64,000 nucleotides of DNA from Paenibacillus sp. DMB5 (GCF_001517085.1 NZ_LRAC01000139.1:1-64000); one strand, 5' to 3'. Counted from the stretch's first letter, positions 41,776-51,407 are shown. Notes: generated by a model from the sequence alone, not told the origin. Numbers and translations: made by a program.

Positions 41776-44700
41776 ATGGCAGGGAATCTCGGGGAGCTGA
41801 AAGCCCGAATCACAGCTGATGCAAACGGGATTAAGCGGGACATTAAGAACGTGAAGAAAGATTTCATGGACATGGGCACTCAGGCAAAACAAACTGCCGA
41901 GGATTTTCAGAAGCTCAATAAGGCCCTAGCAGATGCCGGATTAAGCGGGGAGCAGATTGGTAACATCAATAAGGCAATGGCTGAGGCGACGAAAAGCACT
42001 AATGTAGCTTCTGATGCTGCCAAGAAGATGAGCAACCATGCTCATGAGGCAACCGGTAGCTTCATGAAATTGAACATGGCATTACAGGACGTTGGGGCAA
42101 GTAGTGAAAATATTGAAAATATTAATGCAGCGATTCGGCGGGCTAATCCTGAGATATTCGAGCAACAGCTCGCCAGCGTCCGCACTGAACTTGAAAGCCT
42201 TGGTGTCGGGGCATCAGTAATCGATGACATCATCGAGAGGATGCGGGAACTCAATCAGGTGACAAGCAATGTGCAGCTGGAGATCGAGACGCTGGGAGCA
42301 GCGTACTCAGCCATGGCGATTGCGGTAGGTGCATTAATCGCCAAGTCCGTTCAAACAGCAGCCGAGTTTGAGCAAGCGATGCAGAACGTCAAAGCTATCA
42401 CGGAAGCGGTCGGAGCTGAATTCGACGCTTTAAGAGAAAATGCCATTAAGCTGGGAGCACAGACCAAATTCAGCGCCGGTCAAGCAGCGGATGCAATGGC
42501 AGAGCTTGGGCAGGCAGGATTTAACACCAAGGAGATCATCGCGGCCATGCCCGGCGTACTATCTCTGGCCGCTGCCGGTAATGTCGATCTGGCTACAACA
42601 GCGGATATTGCTTCCTCCATTTTGCGCGGATTCGGCATGGAAGCCACTGAAACCACAAGGGTAGTCGATGTATTGGCTGCATCCAGTATTTCAACCAATG
42701 CTAATGTAACTGACCTGGGGATGGCCATGAAGTATGTAGCGCCGGTTGCTAAGTCAATGGGCCTGTCCATAGAGGAAGCCACTGCAGCGGTTGGAGCATT
42801 GTCTGATGCTGGTATTAAGGGGGAAATGGCCGGCACATCGTTGCGGGCTATTTTGCTTGCACTGGCCTCTCCTTCCAAGGAAGCAGCGTTTTACATGGAG
42901 CGATTAGGATTTACGATCAAAGACAGTGCCGGTAACATCCTTCCGTTGCAACAAATCGTGCAGCAGCTCACCGAGGTATGGCCGCGTCTTACCGAAGCAC
43001 AGCAGGCTGATGCAGCCGCTACATTGGTCGGCCGTGAAGCGGCTTCCGGATTTATCACCCTAATAGAGTCCGGCAGCGGAAAACTGAACAAATATACCGA
43101 AGAGCTTGCGGACGCAGGTGGTACAGCGGAGCGCGTCGCTAAAACGCAGATGGATACTCTGAAGGGTGCTGCCGATAACATGAGCAGCGCATTTGAGTCA
43201 GCGGGGATCGTCATTGGTGACATGTTCCTTCCGGCCGTCCGGGAGACGGTCGAAGGGATTACTTTCCTGGTTGCAGGCTTCGCGGAGCTGGATAAATCGA
43301 CGCAAGCGGCCCTTGTTACCTTCACTGCTCTTCCACCGCTGCTACTCGGCGGAGTAGTCGTAGCGTACCAGCTCAAGAAAGCAATAGATGCCGTTAAGGC
43401 CGCATATGATGCAGCGATCTTAGCCGGCACCATTACCGCAAGAACCATTCCTATGCTCGGATTACTGGCTGTGGCGATCGGTGCGGTGTCAGCTGGAGCT
43501 GCTTTCTTGATTGGCAAGTACAAAGAGGCCAAGGAGGAAACAAGGAATTTTGAAGAGGCCCAAAAAGCGCTCAATGAAGCATTAGCCGATTCACCTGTCA
43601 AAAGAACAGCTGATGAACTCACGGAGCTACGCGCTAAGACGGAAGAGTTGACAAAGGCACTGCACGAACGGGCACTATTACAGCAGCGCTTAAATAAGTT
43701 CCAGGAAGCCTGGGACAAAGGTGAAGGTACTCCTGCGATGATGTCTGAAGCGATGGATATAAACGAAGAGCTGGAGAAGATCGACAAAAAACTCCGGAGC
43801 TTGGGCTTTGACGGAGCTGAGAAGGCCACAAAGAAGCTTGAGGAAATGAACAAGGCTATCAGGCAATCGATATCTGCCCTGTTTGACGAGCAAAAGGCAG
43901 AGGTCGCTGATCTTGCTTCCAAGAACCAGAAGGTCAAATCTATGGAAGCTGCTCTTTCTTCTTACAAGAAGCTGTCATCCTCCCAGAAGCTCAACCGAGA
44001 TCAGCTGCAGGAAATGGTCGATGTCACCAATATCCTGAAGCGGGAGTATCCAGGGTTGAACGCTATGCAGGAAGAGGACGGCCGGATCCGCATCCTGAAT
44101 GTGGGTTATATCGAGGATCAGATCACGGCTGATCGCATGATGACAGATAATGCTGCAGCTAATGCTCAAATCCGAATTGATAATCTGGCTGCTGAAGCAA
44201 AAGCGCAGCGTGCTTCTGTAGAAGCCCAGATCAAAAATTATGGGAACTTGCTTGATGCAATGGCCGCTGTTAATGGTGCAAAGGCGTCTACTTTCGCAGA
44301 ATCAGTCAAACAAGGGCAGGCTGCGATGAGCGGCAAGACTCCAAACGTGATTGACATTGTGACGAACGCTGCTCAGTCTCAAGCCGAGACAGAGCTTAAG
44401 AAACTTTCGGCTGAGCAGATGGCGATCGCGGATAAGCAAAAGGAAATTGAAAAAGCTGCGGCGTCCTTGAAAAGCGGTGATTTCTCGCTTGGAGCGAACG
44501 ATAAGGGTGCTCCTATTGATCTTACGAAGCCTGAAAAGACGGGCAAAGAAAGTACTGGGAAGACCGCAGCGGAACTTGCTGCAGAGGCTCGCCAGAAAGC
44601 TTACGAGGCTGATCTTAAGACGATTCAGTTTCAGGCTGACTATTACGACCTGACCGCCGAGAAGCAAATGGAGAAGTATCAGGCCCTGCAGAAGAAGCAC

Positions 44701-46257
44701 GCTACCTTTTTGAAAGAATCGGTCGATGATGCCCGGACATTGCAATTACAGCTGAAGCGGCTCGGAGAGGACTCCGTTAAATCGCGGTATGACTTCTCTG
44801 TCACATGGATCGATGCCGAGTCGAAGCGAATGGAGGACAGTGGGAAGACGGAGCTGCAGATCGCGCAGATGAAGCTGGACTCATGGACCCGGCTGCGGGA
44901 TCGGTACAGTAAGGATTCGGAGCAGTATAAAGCTGCTGACGACCAGGTCCGTCAGTCCCGAAAGCAGGTGGCTTCTGAAACGGAAGCCGAGATAAGCGCT
45001 CTCTATAACAAGCGGGAGAAGCTCATCGATAAGGAGATACGCCGGCTGGAGGAATCCGGCGCCACGGAAGCAGACATTGCTGCGTACAAGGTGAAAGCCT
45101 GGACAGAGCTGCGCAATCAATATGCGCTAGACAGCAAGTATTACGAACAGGCAGATGAAGAGTTGTATCAGGCCCGTAAAGAATGGACAGACAAGGCGAT
45201 GGATTTGAACAAGGAACTAGTTGATGCAGAAAAATCCCGTATTGATGAAGCTCAGAAAGCTGATCTTGCAGCAATTGAAGCCCGGAAGGATGCTTATGTA
45301 TCGGCTCAAGACGACAAGATAAAGGCGATACAGGATTTGATTGATGCCGAGGCAGAAGCGAACAGCGATCTGGATTACGAGGAGGAACTGGCGAAGAAGA
45401 ATGCCCGCATTGATCTGCTTTCATCTGCTGTAGGTAATTCAGGCCGCGAAGAGCGGAAGAAGTTGATTGAGGAGCGCGACAAATTCGTGCTTGATCATGA
45501 GCGGGAACTGCGGAAGCGTGAACTGACGTCGCAGAAGGACGCTTTGGAAGAGGAAAAGGACGCGCAGCTCAAGGCATTCGAGGAAGAGACAGATGCTACG
45601 GAGGCCCATTACAATGACCTCAAGGATGCCTTTGAGAACTATTCGGACGACATAAAGGTTCTGGAGGCAGGAATCGCGGCGTTCCGAGTTTCTTCTGCCG
45701 GCACGGCTAATGCTCAGATTCTGACGGAGTTGGATGCTTTCATCGTTCAGTACCAAGGAAAAATGTCTGCTATCACTGCCGCCAAGGAAGCAGCGCAAAA
45801 AGATGCTGACCTTGCTGAGTACAATGCCAACAAGGATGCCTATGCTCAGGCAGCTGCCTCGGGTAACCGGGCGGAGATGCAGCGGCTGGCCGCCCGTAAT
45901 CAGGCGCTTCGCGATCTATACGGGATTGACAAGGACACTGGCCAGAAGCTGCAGAGCTTTGATGTTGGGGGCATCATTCCCGGACCTGCCGGCATGCCGG
46001 TTCCTATCATTGCACACGGTCAGGAGGCGATCTTCAACACTTCGCAGCTTAAAGGATTGTTCCGGCTGCTGGATAACCCTAGCCTGATTGGATCTGCTGC
46101 AGCTGCTGTATCACGGTCAGAAACCAAGGTCGAGAATCATATTGATATGTCAGTCAACGGCGTGACACTTGCAGATCGAGCTGACACAGAGATTCTTTAT
46201 ACTGAGCGCGAGAAGGTTGCCCGTCGTTCGCTGACCATGGGGGTGAAGGGAGGATGA
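41776..46257 (+). CDS. Tape measure protein
   Basis: This 1493-aa protein sets tail length. Its N-terminal half has the TP901-type core (TAAEFEQAMQNVKAITEAVG, QLTEVWPRLTEAQQADAAAT), with hydrophobic segments around residues 520-590 (AALVTFTALPPLLLGGVVVA, MLGLLAVAIGAVSAGAAFLI). Long coiled coils follow. It ends with IIPGPAGMPVPIIAHGQEAI. By the usual relation (about 0.15 nm per residue) the tail would be roughly 220 nm; this is an estimate. Confidence 0.96.
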   Translation: MAGNLGELKARITADANGIKRDIKNVKKDFMDMGTQAKQTAEDFQKLNKALADAGLSGEQIGNINKAMAEATKSTNVASDAAKKMSNHAHEATGSFMKLNMALQDVGASSENIENINAAIRRANPEIFEQQLASVRTELESLGVGASVIDDIIERMRELNQVTSNVQLEIETLGAAYSAMAIAVGALIAKSVQTAAEFEQAMQNVKAITEAVGAEFDALRENAIKLGAQTKFSAGQAADAMAELGQAGFNTKEIIAAMPGVLSLAAAGNVDLATTADIASSILRGFGMEATETTRVVDVLAASSISTNANVTDLGMAMKYVAPVAKSMGLSIEEATAAVGALSDAGIKGEMAGTSLRAILLALASPSKEAAFYMERLGFTIKDSAGNILPLQQIVQQLTEVWPRLTEAQQADAAATLVGREAASGFITLIESGSGKLNKYTEELADAGGTAERVAKTQMDTLKGAADNMSSAFESAGIVIGDMFLPAVRETVEGITFLVAGFAELDKSTQAALVTFTALPPLLLGGVVVAYQLKKAIDAVKAAYDAAILAGTITARTIPMLGLLAVAIGAVSAGAAFLIGKYKEAKEETRNFEEAQKALNEALADSPVKRTADELTELRAKTEELTKALHERALLQQRLNKFQEAWDKGEGTPAMMSEAMDINEELEKIDKKLRSLGFDGAEKATKKLEEMNKAIRQSISALFDEQKAEVADLASKNQKVKSMEAALSSYKKLSSSQKLNRDQLQEMVDVTNILKREYPGLNAMQEEDGRIRILNVGYIEDQITADRMMTDNAAANAQIRIDNLAAEAKAQRASVEAQIKNYGNLLDAMAAVNGAKASTFAESVKQGQAAMSGKTPNVIDIVTNAAQSQAETELKKLSAEQMAIADKQKEIEKAAASLKSGDFSLGANDKGAPIDLTKPEKTGKESTGKTAAELAAEARQKAYEADLKTIQFQADYYDLTAEKQMEKYQALQKKHATFLKESVDDARTLQLQLKRLGEDSVKSRYDFSVTWIDAESKRMEDSGKTELQIAQMKLDSWTRLRDRYSKDSEQYKAADDQVRQSRKQVASETEAEISALYNKREKLIDKEIRRLEESGATEADIAAYKVKAWTELRNQYALDSKYYEQADEELYQARKEWTDKAMDLNKELVDAEKSRIDEAQKADLAAIEARKDAYVSAQDDKIKAIQDLIDAEAEANSDLDYEEELAKKNARIDLLSSAVGNSGREERKKLIEERDKFVLDHERELRKRELTSQKDALEEEKDAQLKAFEEETDATEAHYNDLKDAFENYSDDIKVLEAGIAAFRVSSAGTANAQILTELDAFIVQYQGKMSAITAAKEAAQKDADLAEYNANKDAYAQAAASGNRAEMQRLAARNQALRDLYGIDKDTGQKLQSFDVGGIIPGPAGMPVPIIAHGQEAIFNTSQLKGLFRLLDNPSLIGSAAAAVSRSETKVENHIDMSVNGVTLADRADTEILYTEREKVARRSLTMGVKGG

Positions 46258-47048
46258 ATGATGTATCGGTCAACGGTGTCTGGCTCTCAACACTGAACAT
46301 CCAACTGGTCAGCCGGGATCTACCGCCACTACCAGAAACCGAGGAGAATACAGTTAAGATTGCTGGCAAGGACGGTGTGAGAAACTTCGGCAGCACTTAT
46401 GCAGCCCGGCCTCTTGGCTTGGGCCTGTTTATCATGGGCGACGACTATCACGGCACTGTGGCGAAACTGGCGAGTATATTTGACGTATCATACGGGCCGG
46501 CTGAAGTAATTTTCGATGATATTCCTGATAAAAGATACATTGCGGAATATCGCGGTTCTATAGCGTTCGACGCCTCCACTGGAAACCGGAAAATTGACGT
46601 TCCGATGAAAATGGACAATCCTTGGGTGGATTCAATACAAGACACGGAACAGCATGAATATGGCGACGGCCTTTCCTTCGGGGAGGGCTATTTTTATATC
46701 TCGGATTCTTCGTTTTCCATTTCGACAAGCGGCCAGACGGTGACGGTCAACAATATCGGAACGAAGACGGCTTACCCGTTGCTGCGCATCACGGGGGCAT
46801 TCACTGATCTGTCAATCAGTACTGGCAGCCAGACCTTCACCTTCTCCGGAAGCATTGGAGGGACTGATTTACTGGAGATCGACTGCTATCCGGATAAATG
46901 CAAGATCCGGCTTAACGGGGATAACGCGTGGTCCCGGAGTAATGGAGTGTTCTTCGAGCTGCCGCCCGGAGAGACGACATTCACGGTTTCGGCTACTGCG
47001 CCAGCGTTTACCCTGGAGGTCATCTACCGTTACAAATATCTATATTAG
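46254..47048 (+). CDS. Distal tail protein (Dit)
   Basis: This 264-aa protein starts at ATGA overlapping the tape measure. The N-terminal Dit core is clear (NTVKIAGKDGVRNFGSTYAA, RPLGLGLFIMGDDYH, VIFDDIPDKRYIAEY). The C-terminal half is a galectin/carbohydrate-type beta sandwich (LLEIDCYPDKCKIRLNGDNA). It forms the hexameric hub at the tail tip. Confidence 0.9.
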   Translation: MNDVSVNGVWLSTLNIQLVSRDLPPLPETEENTVKIAGKDGVRNFGSTYAARPLGLGLFIMGDDYHGTVAKLASIFDVSYGPAEVIFDDIPDKRYIAEYRGSIAFDASTGNRKIDVPMKMDNPWVDSIQDTEQHEYGDGLSFGEGYFYISDSSFSISTSGQTVTVNNIGTKTAYPLLRITGAFTDLSISTGSQTFTFSGSIGGTDLLEIDCYPDKCKIRLNGDNAWSRSNGVFFELPPGETTFTVSATAPAFTLEVIYRYKYLY

Positions 47049-47066
47049 AAAGGAGCTGCAATAACT

Positions 47067-49178
47067 ATGGCTTTTGCAAGGAGAGTCATTACAAAGACGC
47101 TGGATCTGCTGAACCTCCAGCGTCACAATGATAATTTCGCTGATATTGAAACGGATTTGACGGAGCATCGTGGCCGCCTCAATACTGTCGAAACTGAACA
47201 GTCTGCTCAGAGTGAGAGAATTGATAACATTGTTGCGAGCGGTGGCGAAAGCAACATTGAGATCGTTGATGCACGGCAGCCTGCCACGGGCCCGGCATAT
47301 CCAATATTGGGAGATCGACTCAATGCAGTTGATGAACAGTTGGCGGATATTGTGACGGATTTGCACCTCACAGAGGGCGTAGATAATACCGCCGCAGTTC
47401 AGGCAGCTCTTGATAAGAAGGGCTGGGTTAGGGTTGTTTCACCAGGCGTGTTCCCTGTAGGGAAGCTCGTCATTGACAGTGACACTGTATTCGAAGTACT
47501 TCCTGGCGTGACTCTGAAAAAGAAGAATGGCCTTGATCATCACATCCTTGTAAATAAAGGACACATCACAGGAGTCAGAAATAAAAACATCACCATCAGG
47601 GGCGGCATATGGGATTTAAACAAAGCGGGCAATCCAGGTGCAGCCGGAGATATGTCAGTTGACCCTCAGTCTAATCCGGGTCTGGGCATCGTGCTTCGAG
47701 GCGTTGACAATCTCACAATTGAGTCTATAACCGATATAGGGAATGAGTGGAAATATGCCTTTCTGATAACGGATATCGATAACGGCATATTCAGGAAGAT
47801 CAATATTACAAATGAGAGTGACGGGTTACACTTCCAGCCGCCCCTTAAAAACATAACAATTGAGGATATCTCAGGCGTTACACATGACGATTTGATCTCA
47901 TTTACGATGGGAGATTATCCGAGATATTCGCTGGGACAGACTGGTAACGTTGAAAATGTATTTGTCCGTAATGTCTACGGCGGAGAGACAACGGACGAAC
48001 TGATCAAGATGGTTGGCAGCGGAATCGACGGCAACAGCGTGTTTAAGAATATGCGATTTGAAAACCTTAGTGGTTTTTCCACGATCGTCCCGGTCTGCAT
48101 CCTGAAAGAAGATCAGGCTGTGTCGAACCCGTGCCTACTTAATACCAAACTGGAGAATGTGTCGTTTGAAAACATTAATGTTGTCGTGCCAAGTGGGGGG
48201 CAATATTTCCTTGTCGGGGCTGCGTCAGGTGATATTACCATTAAAAAGCTGCGTGTTGACTTATCCATCACCAATAAAGGTGTGGTTTTTCAGCGCTGCA
48301 ATTTGGAGAAAGCTATTATAGATGATGTTATTGTTAAAGACGCCAACGCCGCCTTTACAATGTCCTCCATTGTCCGAGTGGATAACACAACCGAAGTAAT
48401 TAGGCAGTTAATTATTAAGGATTCAAATCTAATAAACCGGTCAGACACAGCGGGTAATATAGTTTATGTAACAGGAACAGGTGTAAAGGATATATTCGTT
48501 TCCAACGTGAAATCATCTAGTATTGCGAACTTTCTGCTGCTTGATGGAGTTAATACTGAAGGAATCGGAGTTCACGTTTCAAACTCCAAAATCACTTGTG
48601 GTATTTTTGTTGTCGGAACAGTAAAAGTCTCTATTTTCTTGGCAACTTCCGAGATTGTTCCTATAACTAGAACTGTGCATTTCGGAAGCGATGCTGCGAA
48701 TGTGAGAATTAACTCTGTGAATAGTGAAATGGCTTTAGTGACTAACACCAAGCCTGCGGGCAGTGTGCTCTCCGCAACAGGAGACGTAAAAACCGCCATC
48801 GCACTAACGAACTTAACTCCATTGTTCGGTGATAGAGTGTTGTATGATAACGTTTCTTTACCGCGAGAAAAAGGCTGGTACTTCTATAACGGGTCCGCCT
48901 GGGAGCGTTTGAACAACAATCTTATCAACGGTGAGTATAACGTGACCGTAGGAACAATTCCTGCAAACTCGACTGTAGAATTCGACGTAACGATAACAGG
49001 ATTGAGCTACAATAAAACCGTAATACCAATTCCGCAGTTTACAGTGCCGAACGGAGTAATGTTCATTGCGTACAATAAAAACTCAGATTTGGTACGCTTG
49101 CGGCTTTCCAATGTAACTGGGTCGCCAATCACGTTAACGGGCGCGCAGGTTGCGTGGGTATTCAAGACCATGAACTAA
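47067..49178 (+). CDS. Right-handed beta-helix tail protein (receptor binding or depolymerase)
   Basis: The N-terminal 90 residues of this 703-aa protein are an adaptor with coiled coil (NDNFADIETDLTEHRGRLNT). The DNTAAVQAALDKKGWVRVVS pectate-lyase entry motif follows. Residues 150-560 are parallel beta-helix rungs (NLTIESITDIGN, NVENVFVRNVYGGETT). A C-terminal beta domain (YNVTVGTIPANSTVEFDVTI) looks like a trimer tip. It is more AT-rich than its neighbours and lies between Dit and Tal, an unusual place. Substrate is unknown. Confidence 0.85.
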   Translation: MAFARRVITKTLDLLNLQRHNDNFADIETDLTEHRGRLNTVETEQSAQSERIDNIVASGGESNIEIVDARQPATGPAYPILGDRLNAVDEQLADIVTDLHLTEGVDNTAAVQAALDKKGWVRVVSPGVFPVGKLVIDSDTVFEVLPGVTLKKKNGLDHHILVNKGHITGVRNKNITIRGGIWDLNKAGNPGAAGDMSVDPQSNPGLGIVLRGVDNLTIESITDIGNEWKYAFLITDIDNGIFRKINITNESDGLHFQPPLKNITIEDISGVTHDDLISFTMGDYPRYSLGQTGNVENVFVRNVYGGETTDELIKMVGSGIDGNSVFKNMRFENLSGFSTIVPVCILKEDQAVSNPCLLNTKLENVSFENINVVVPSGGQYFLVGAASGDITIKKLRVDLSITNKGVVFQRCNLEKAIIDDVIVKDANAAFTMSSIVRVDNTTEVIRQLIIKDSNLINRSDTAGNIVYVTGTGVKDIFVSNVKSSSIANFLLLDGVNTEGIGVHVSNSKITCGIFVVGTVKVSIFLATSEIVPITRTVHFGSDAANVRINSVNSEMALVTNTKPAGSVLSATGDVKTAIALTNLTPLFGDRVLYDNVSLPREKGWYFYNGSAWERLNNNLINGEYNVTVGTIPANSTVEFDVTITGLSYNKTVIPIPQFTVPNGVMFIAYNKNSDLVRLRLSNVTGSPITLTGAQVAWVFKTMN

Positions 49179-49193
49179 ACTGTAGGAGAAAAC

Positions 49194-49224
49194 TGCGCAG
49201 TAGTGTGTATTGATGTGTATTGAT
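49194..49224 (+). repeat. Short repeats behind the beta-helix gene
   Basis: TGCGCAGTAGT (49194-49204) recurs at 49698-49708, and TACTGCGCA at 49782-49790 is a partial inverted copy. Immediately after, GTGTATTGAT is present twice in tandem (49205-49224). Confidence 0.5.
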
Positions 49225-49271
49225 AATCACCTGTGGATATTGGACAATATTGGTATCCATTGGAGGTGATG

Positions 49272-49442
49272 ATGCTGGCTACATCAAGACACAACATCAC
49301 GGTAGAGGACGAAGTCTACGAGGAGTTCTGTCGGTACGCCGGGAAGAAGGGCATCAAGATTTCTACCTGGGTAACGCAGAAAATGAAAGAGTTCATCGAA
49401 GAGGAAAAGATGATTGAGGAGTTCCGGAGGAAGCGCTCATAA
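49272..49442 (+). CDS. Ribbon-helix-helix protein (56 aa)
   Basis: A short beta strand (SRHNITVED) is followed by two helices (EVYEEFCRYAGKKG and KISTWVTQKMKEFIEEE), the Arc/CopG fold. ATG at 49272 follows TTGGAGGTG. It may regulate the neighbouring cassette or tail genes. Confidence 0.7.
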   Translation: MLATSRHNITVEDEVYEEFCRYAGKKGIKISTWVTQKMKEFIEEEKMIEEFRRKRS

Positions 49443-49491
49443 TGGGTGCTTCTTTTATTTTATACAAAACCAAATTGGAGAGTGATTATTC

Positions 49492-49707
49492 ATGGTAAGA
49501 GCAAAGTTTAAATGTCAGAGTAATGTCGATGGTATGGTGGTAATGACTCCGGTTTATTCCGGTAGTGAGGAGAACAAGGCGTTCTGGGAGTACACCCCGG
49601 CAGGATCGATAACGCTGACGATTACGAACGAGGCTGCCAGAGATCAATTCCAGCCCGGCGAGGAATATTTCGTTGATTTCACACCTGCTGCAGTTAATGC
49701 GCAGTAG
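49492..49707 (+). CDS. Conserved small phage protein (71 aa)
   Basis: It begins MVRAKFKCQSNVDGMVVMTP and continues VYSGSEENKAFWEYTPAGSI, with a DFTPA end. The pattern is frequent in phages near tail genes, with no known function. Its stop codon overlaps the second TGCGCAGTAGT copy. Confidence 0.7.
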   Translation: MVRAKFKCQSNVDGMVVMTPVYSGSEENKAFWEYTPAGSITLTITNEAARDQFQPGEEYFVDFTPAAVNAQ

Positions 49708-49722
49708 TAATTATTCACCCTT

Positions 49723-49750
49723 ATAAATGCCGATAAATGCTGATAAATCA
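49723..49750 (+). repeat. Three 10-bp-phased GATAAATGC-type repeats
   Basis: TTATAAATGC, CGATAAATGC and TGATAAATCA follow one another exactly every 10 bases in noncoding DNA. This may be a protein-binding array or recombination arm site. Confidence 0.5.
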
Positions 49751-49817
49751 ACGTTTATGGATGTGTCGGGCAAACGGAGATTACTGCGCACTACCGAACA
49801 AAATAAAACGTGCATTA

Positions 49818-49852
49818 AAAAGCCCTCCCGTGTCTAAATTCGAGAGGGCTTT
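49818..49852. terminator. Bidirectional terminator
   Basis: AAAGCCCTC pairs with GAGGGCTTT around a 16-base loop. It isolates the leftward repressor pair from the rightward tail transcript. Confidence 0.85.
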
Positions 49853-49854
49853 AC

Positions 49855-50067
49855 CTATTCGCTCCAAATAATAAGTCCGAATTTGTCTGCTATTTCTTCG
49901 TCAGATGCAGTCCTGAACAATTCGCGGAGTTGCTGTATGAGTAGCTGAGTTGCTTCATTTTCATTTGTTGCCATGACAATCGGCAAACGGTGATCTGGAA
50001 TCATACCGGTATAACTTTTAACTTTATCGACTGACGATTCGTTGGAATGAGATGGTAAGTTATTCAC
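49855..50067 (-). CDS. Small protein cotranscribed with cassette repressor (70 aa)
   Basis: GTG start overlapping the repressor stop by 8 bases. The N-terminus is polar and the C-terminal helix is amphipathic (QLLIQQLRELFRTASDEEIA, then DKFGLIIWSE). No family is recognised. The tight coupling suggests it acts with the repressor. Confidence 0.65.
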   Translation of the reverse strand: MNNLPSHSNESSVDKVKSYTGMIPDHRLPIVMATNENEATQLLIQQLRELFRTASDEEIADKFGLIIWSE

Positions 50068-50296
50068 CTGTCTTCACCTCATCCAAATTTTCTTCTTTAT
50101 CTAAAATAAGCAACTCACCAGGTGTCACTTCTAATTCTTTGCAGAGAAGGAGCAGTAGATCCTTGGGATAATGCTTGGCTTCGTCGTTGTACATCACCCT
50201 AACTGATTCATATCGGTAATTAATTTTCTTGGATAACTGCAGTGGGTTAAGGCCTTTCCGGTCTGCGATTTCTTTTAAGTTCGACTTAATTTTCAT
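50060..50296 (-). CDS. XRE repressor of the tail-region recombinase cassette
   Basis: This 78-aa helix-turn-helix protein (LKEIADRKGLNPLQLSKKIN, YRYESVRVMYNDEAKHY, LCKELEVTPGELLIL) is of the small Cro/CI type. AGGAGGTGCAAAT lies before the ATG. It is divergent from the recombinase across three operators. It is the likely silencer of the recombinase and of itself. Confidence 0.82.
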   Translation of the reverse strand: MKIKSNLKEIADRKGLNPLQLSKKINYRYESVRVMYNDEAKHYPKDLLLLLCKELEVTPGELLILDKEENLDEVKTGE

Positions 50297-50319
50297 ATTT
50301 GCACCTCCTGGCGATATTA

Positions 50320-50336
50320 TACACGAAAAACGTGTA
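50320..50336. promoter_or_regulatory. Cassette operator A
   Basis: TACACGAAAAACGTGTA is a perfect 6-5-6 palindrome next to the repressor start. Confidence 0.8.
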
Positions 50337-50348
50337 TTTAGCCCTATG

Positions 50349-50365
50349 TACTCGAAATACGTGTA
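50349..50365. promoter_or_regulatory. Cassette operator B
   Basis: TACTCGAAATACGTGTA is a near-perfect copy of operator A, centre 29 bp away. Confidence 0.8.
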
Positions 50366-50380
50366 ATGATATGATTTGGT

Positions 50381-50397
50381 TACACGAAAAACGAGTA
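50381..50397. promoter_or_regulatory. Cassette operator C
   Basis: TACACGAAAAACGAGTA has one mismatch to operator A and lies 18 bases before the recombinase start. Its centre is 32 bp from that of B. Confidence 0.8.
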
Positions 50398-50414
50398 ATT
50401 GCGGAGGTGCATTT

Positions 50415-51407
50415 GTGAATAATGCAAGTGAGCAACTATTGTCCGATGTCGTGGCTGTTATATTCGAATCATTCCCTGATTTAAATGCAGAGCGGACAAA
50501 GTCAGTTCTTTCTGCCGCCGTATCAAAGTATCACATTCAACGGGTGGAAGAAGATGAGCCGCACCCGGATGGCGCAGAAAAGATCAAGATGTTCTTATCT
50601 TCCAAGCGCCTTGAAGGACTGAGTCCACTGACGCTGGATGGATATGCCCTAGACCTACACATATTCTTCCGACACGTTCGCAAGCGGACAGAAAATGTAA
50701 CAGCGGCCGATATTCGGGCTTACCTCGGGCAGTTCGATAAACTTAAAATGAGTACTGTAGGTAAAAAACTATCTGTCTTAAAAAGCTTCTTCGGTTGGCT
50801 GACCTCTGAAGAAATTATCCAGAGAGACCCTTCTGCCAAATTGAAGACGCCAAAACTGGAGAAGCGCCTGCCGAAGGCACTGACGATCCCCGAGCTGGAG
50901 ATGCTGCGCGAGGCCTGCAAGACGGTCCGGCAGCGAGCCTTTATCGAAATCATGTATGCAACCGGATGCCGACTGTCTGAGGTATACGGTATGGATCGGG
51001 AAGATATTAATCAGCAGTCTATGAGCTGCCGTGTTATTGGTAAAGGGAACAAGGAAAGGGAAGTCTATTTTTCGTTTAAAGCGATGTTCCATTTAAATAA
51101 ATACTTAAAGAACCGGACGGATGATTGTGAAGCTCTGATGGTTACCGAGCGAAAGCCGCACCGTAGGTTGACAAAACGAGGCATCCAGAGGGAGATCGCA
51201 GTCATCGCCCGGGCTGCTGGTTTGCAGGAAAAAGTAAGCCCGCACGTGCTGCGGCACACCTTCGCCACATTGACCCTTAACAATGGCGCGGAGCTAGTAG
51301 CAGTGCAGGAATTAATGGGGCATTCAGACCCTCAGACAACCCTCAGATATGCTCGAATTACTGAGGAACGTAAACGGGAACAACATAAGCGATATCTGGT
51401 TCAATAG
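50415..51407 (+). CDS. XerC/D-like tyrosine recombinase inside the tail module
   Basis: This 330-aa recombinase has a core-binding domain (about 50-140) and a full catalytic set: R186 (ATGCRLSE), K210/K213 (GKGNKER), H277 and R280 (HVLRH), H303 (MGHSD), nucleophile Y312 (LRYARI). GTG at 50415 follows GCGGAGGTGC. It is a different type from the prophage integrase, being shorter and Xer-like, without an AP2 arm domain. It ends 16 bases before the Tal gene. Its target site is unknown. Confidence 0.9.
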   Translation: MNNASEQLLSDVVAVIFESFPDLNAERTKSVLSAAVSKYHIQRVEEDEPHPDGAEKIKMFLSSKRLEGLSPLTLDGYALDLHIFFRHVRKRTENVTAADIRAYLGQFDKLKMSTVGKKLSVLKSFFGWLTSEEIIQRDPSAKLKTPKLEKRLPKALTIPELEMLREACKTVRQRAFIEIMYATGCRLSEVYGMDREDINQQSMSCRVIGKGNKEREVYFSFKAMFHLNKYLKNRTDDCEALMVTERKPHRRLTKRGIQREIAVIARAAGLQEKVSPHVLRHTFATLTLNNGAELVAVQELMGHSDPQTTLRYARITEERKREQHKRYLVQ

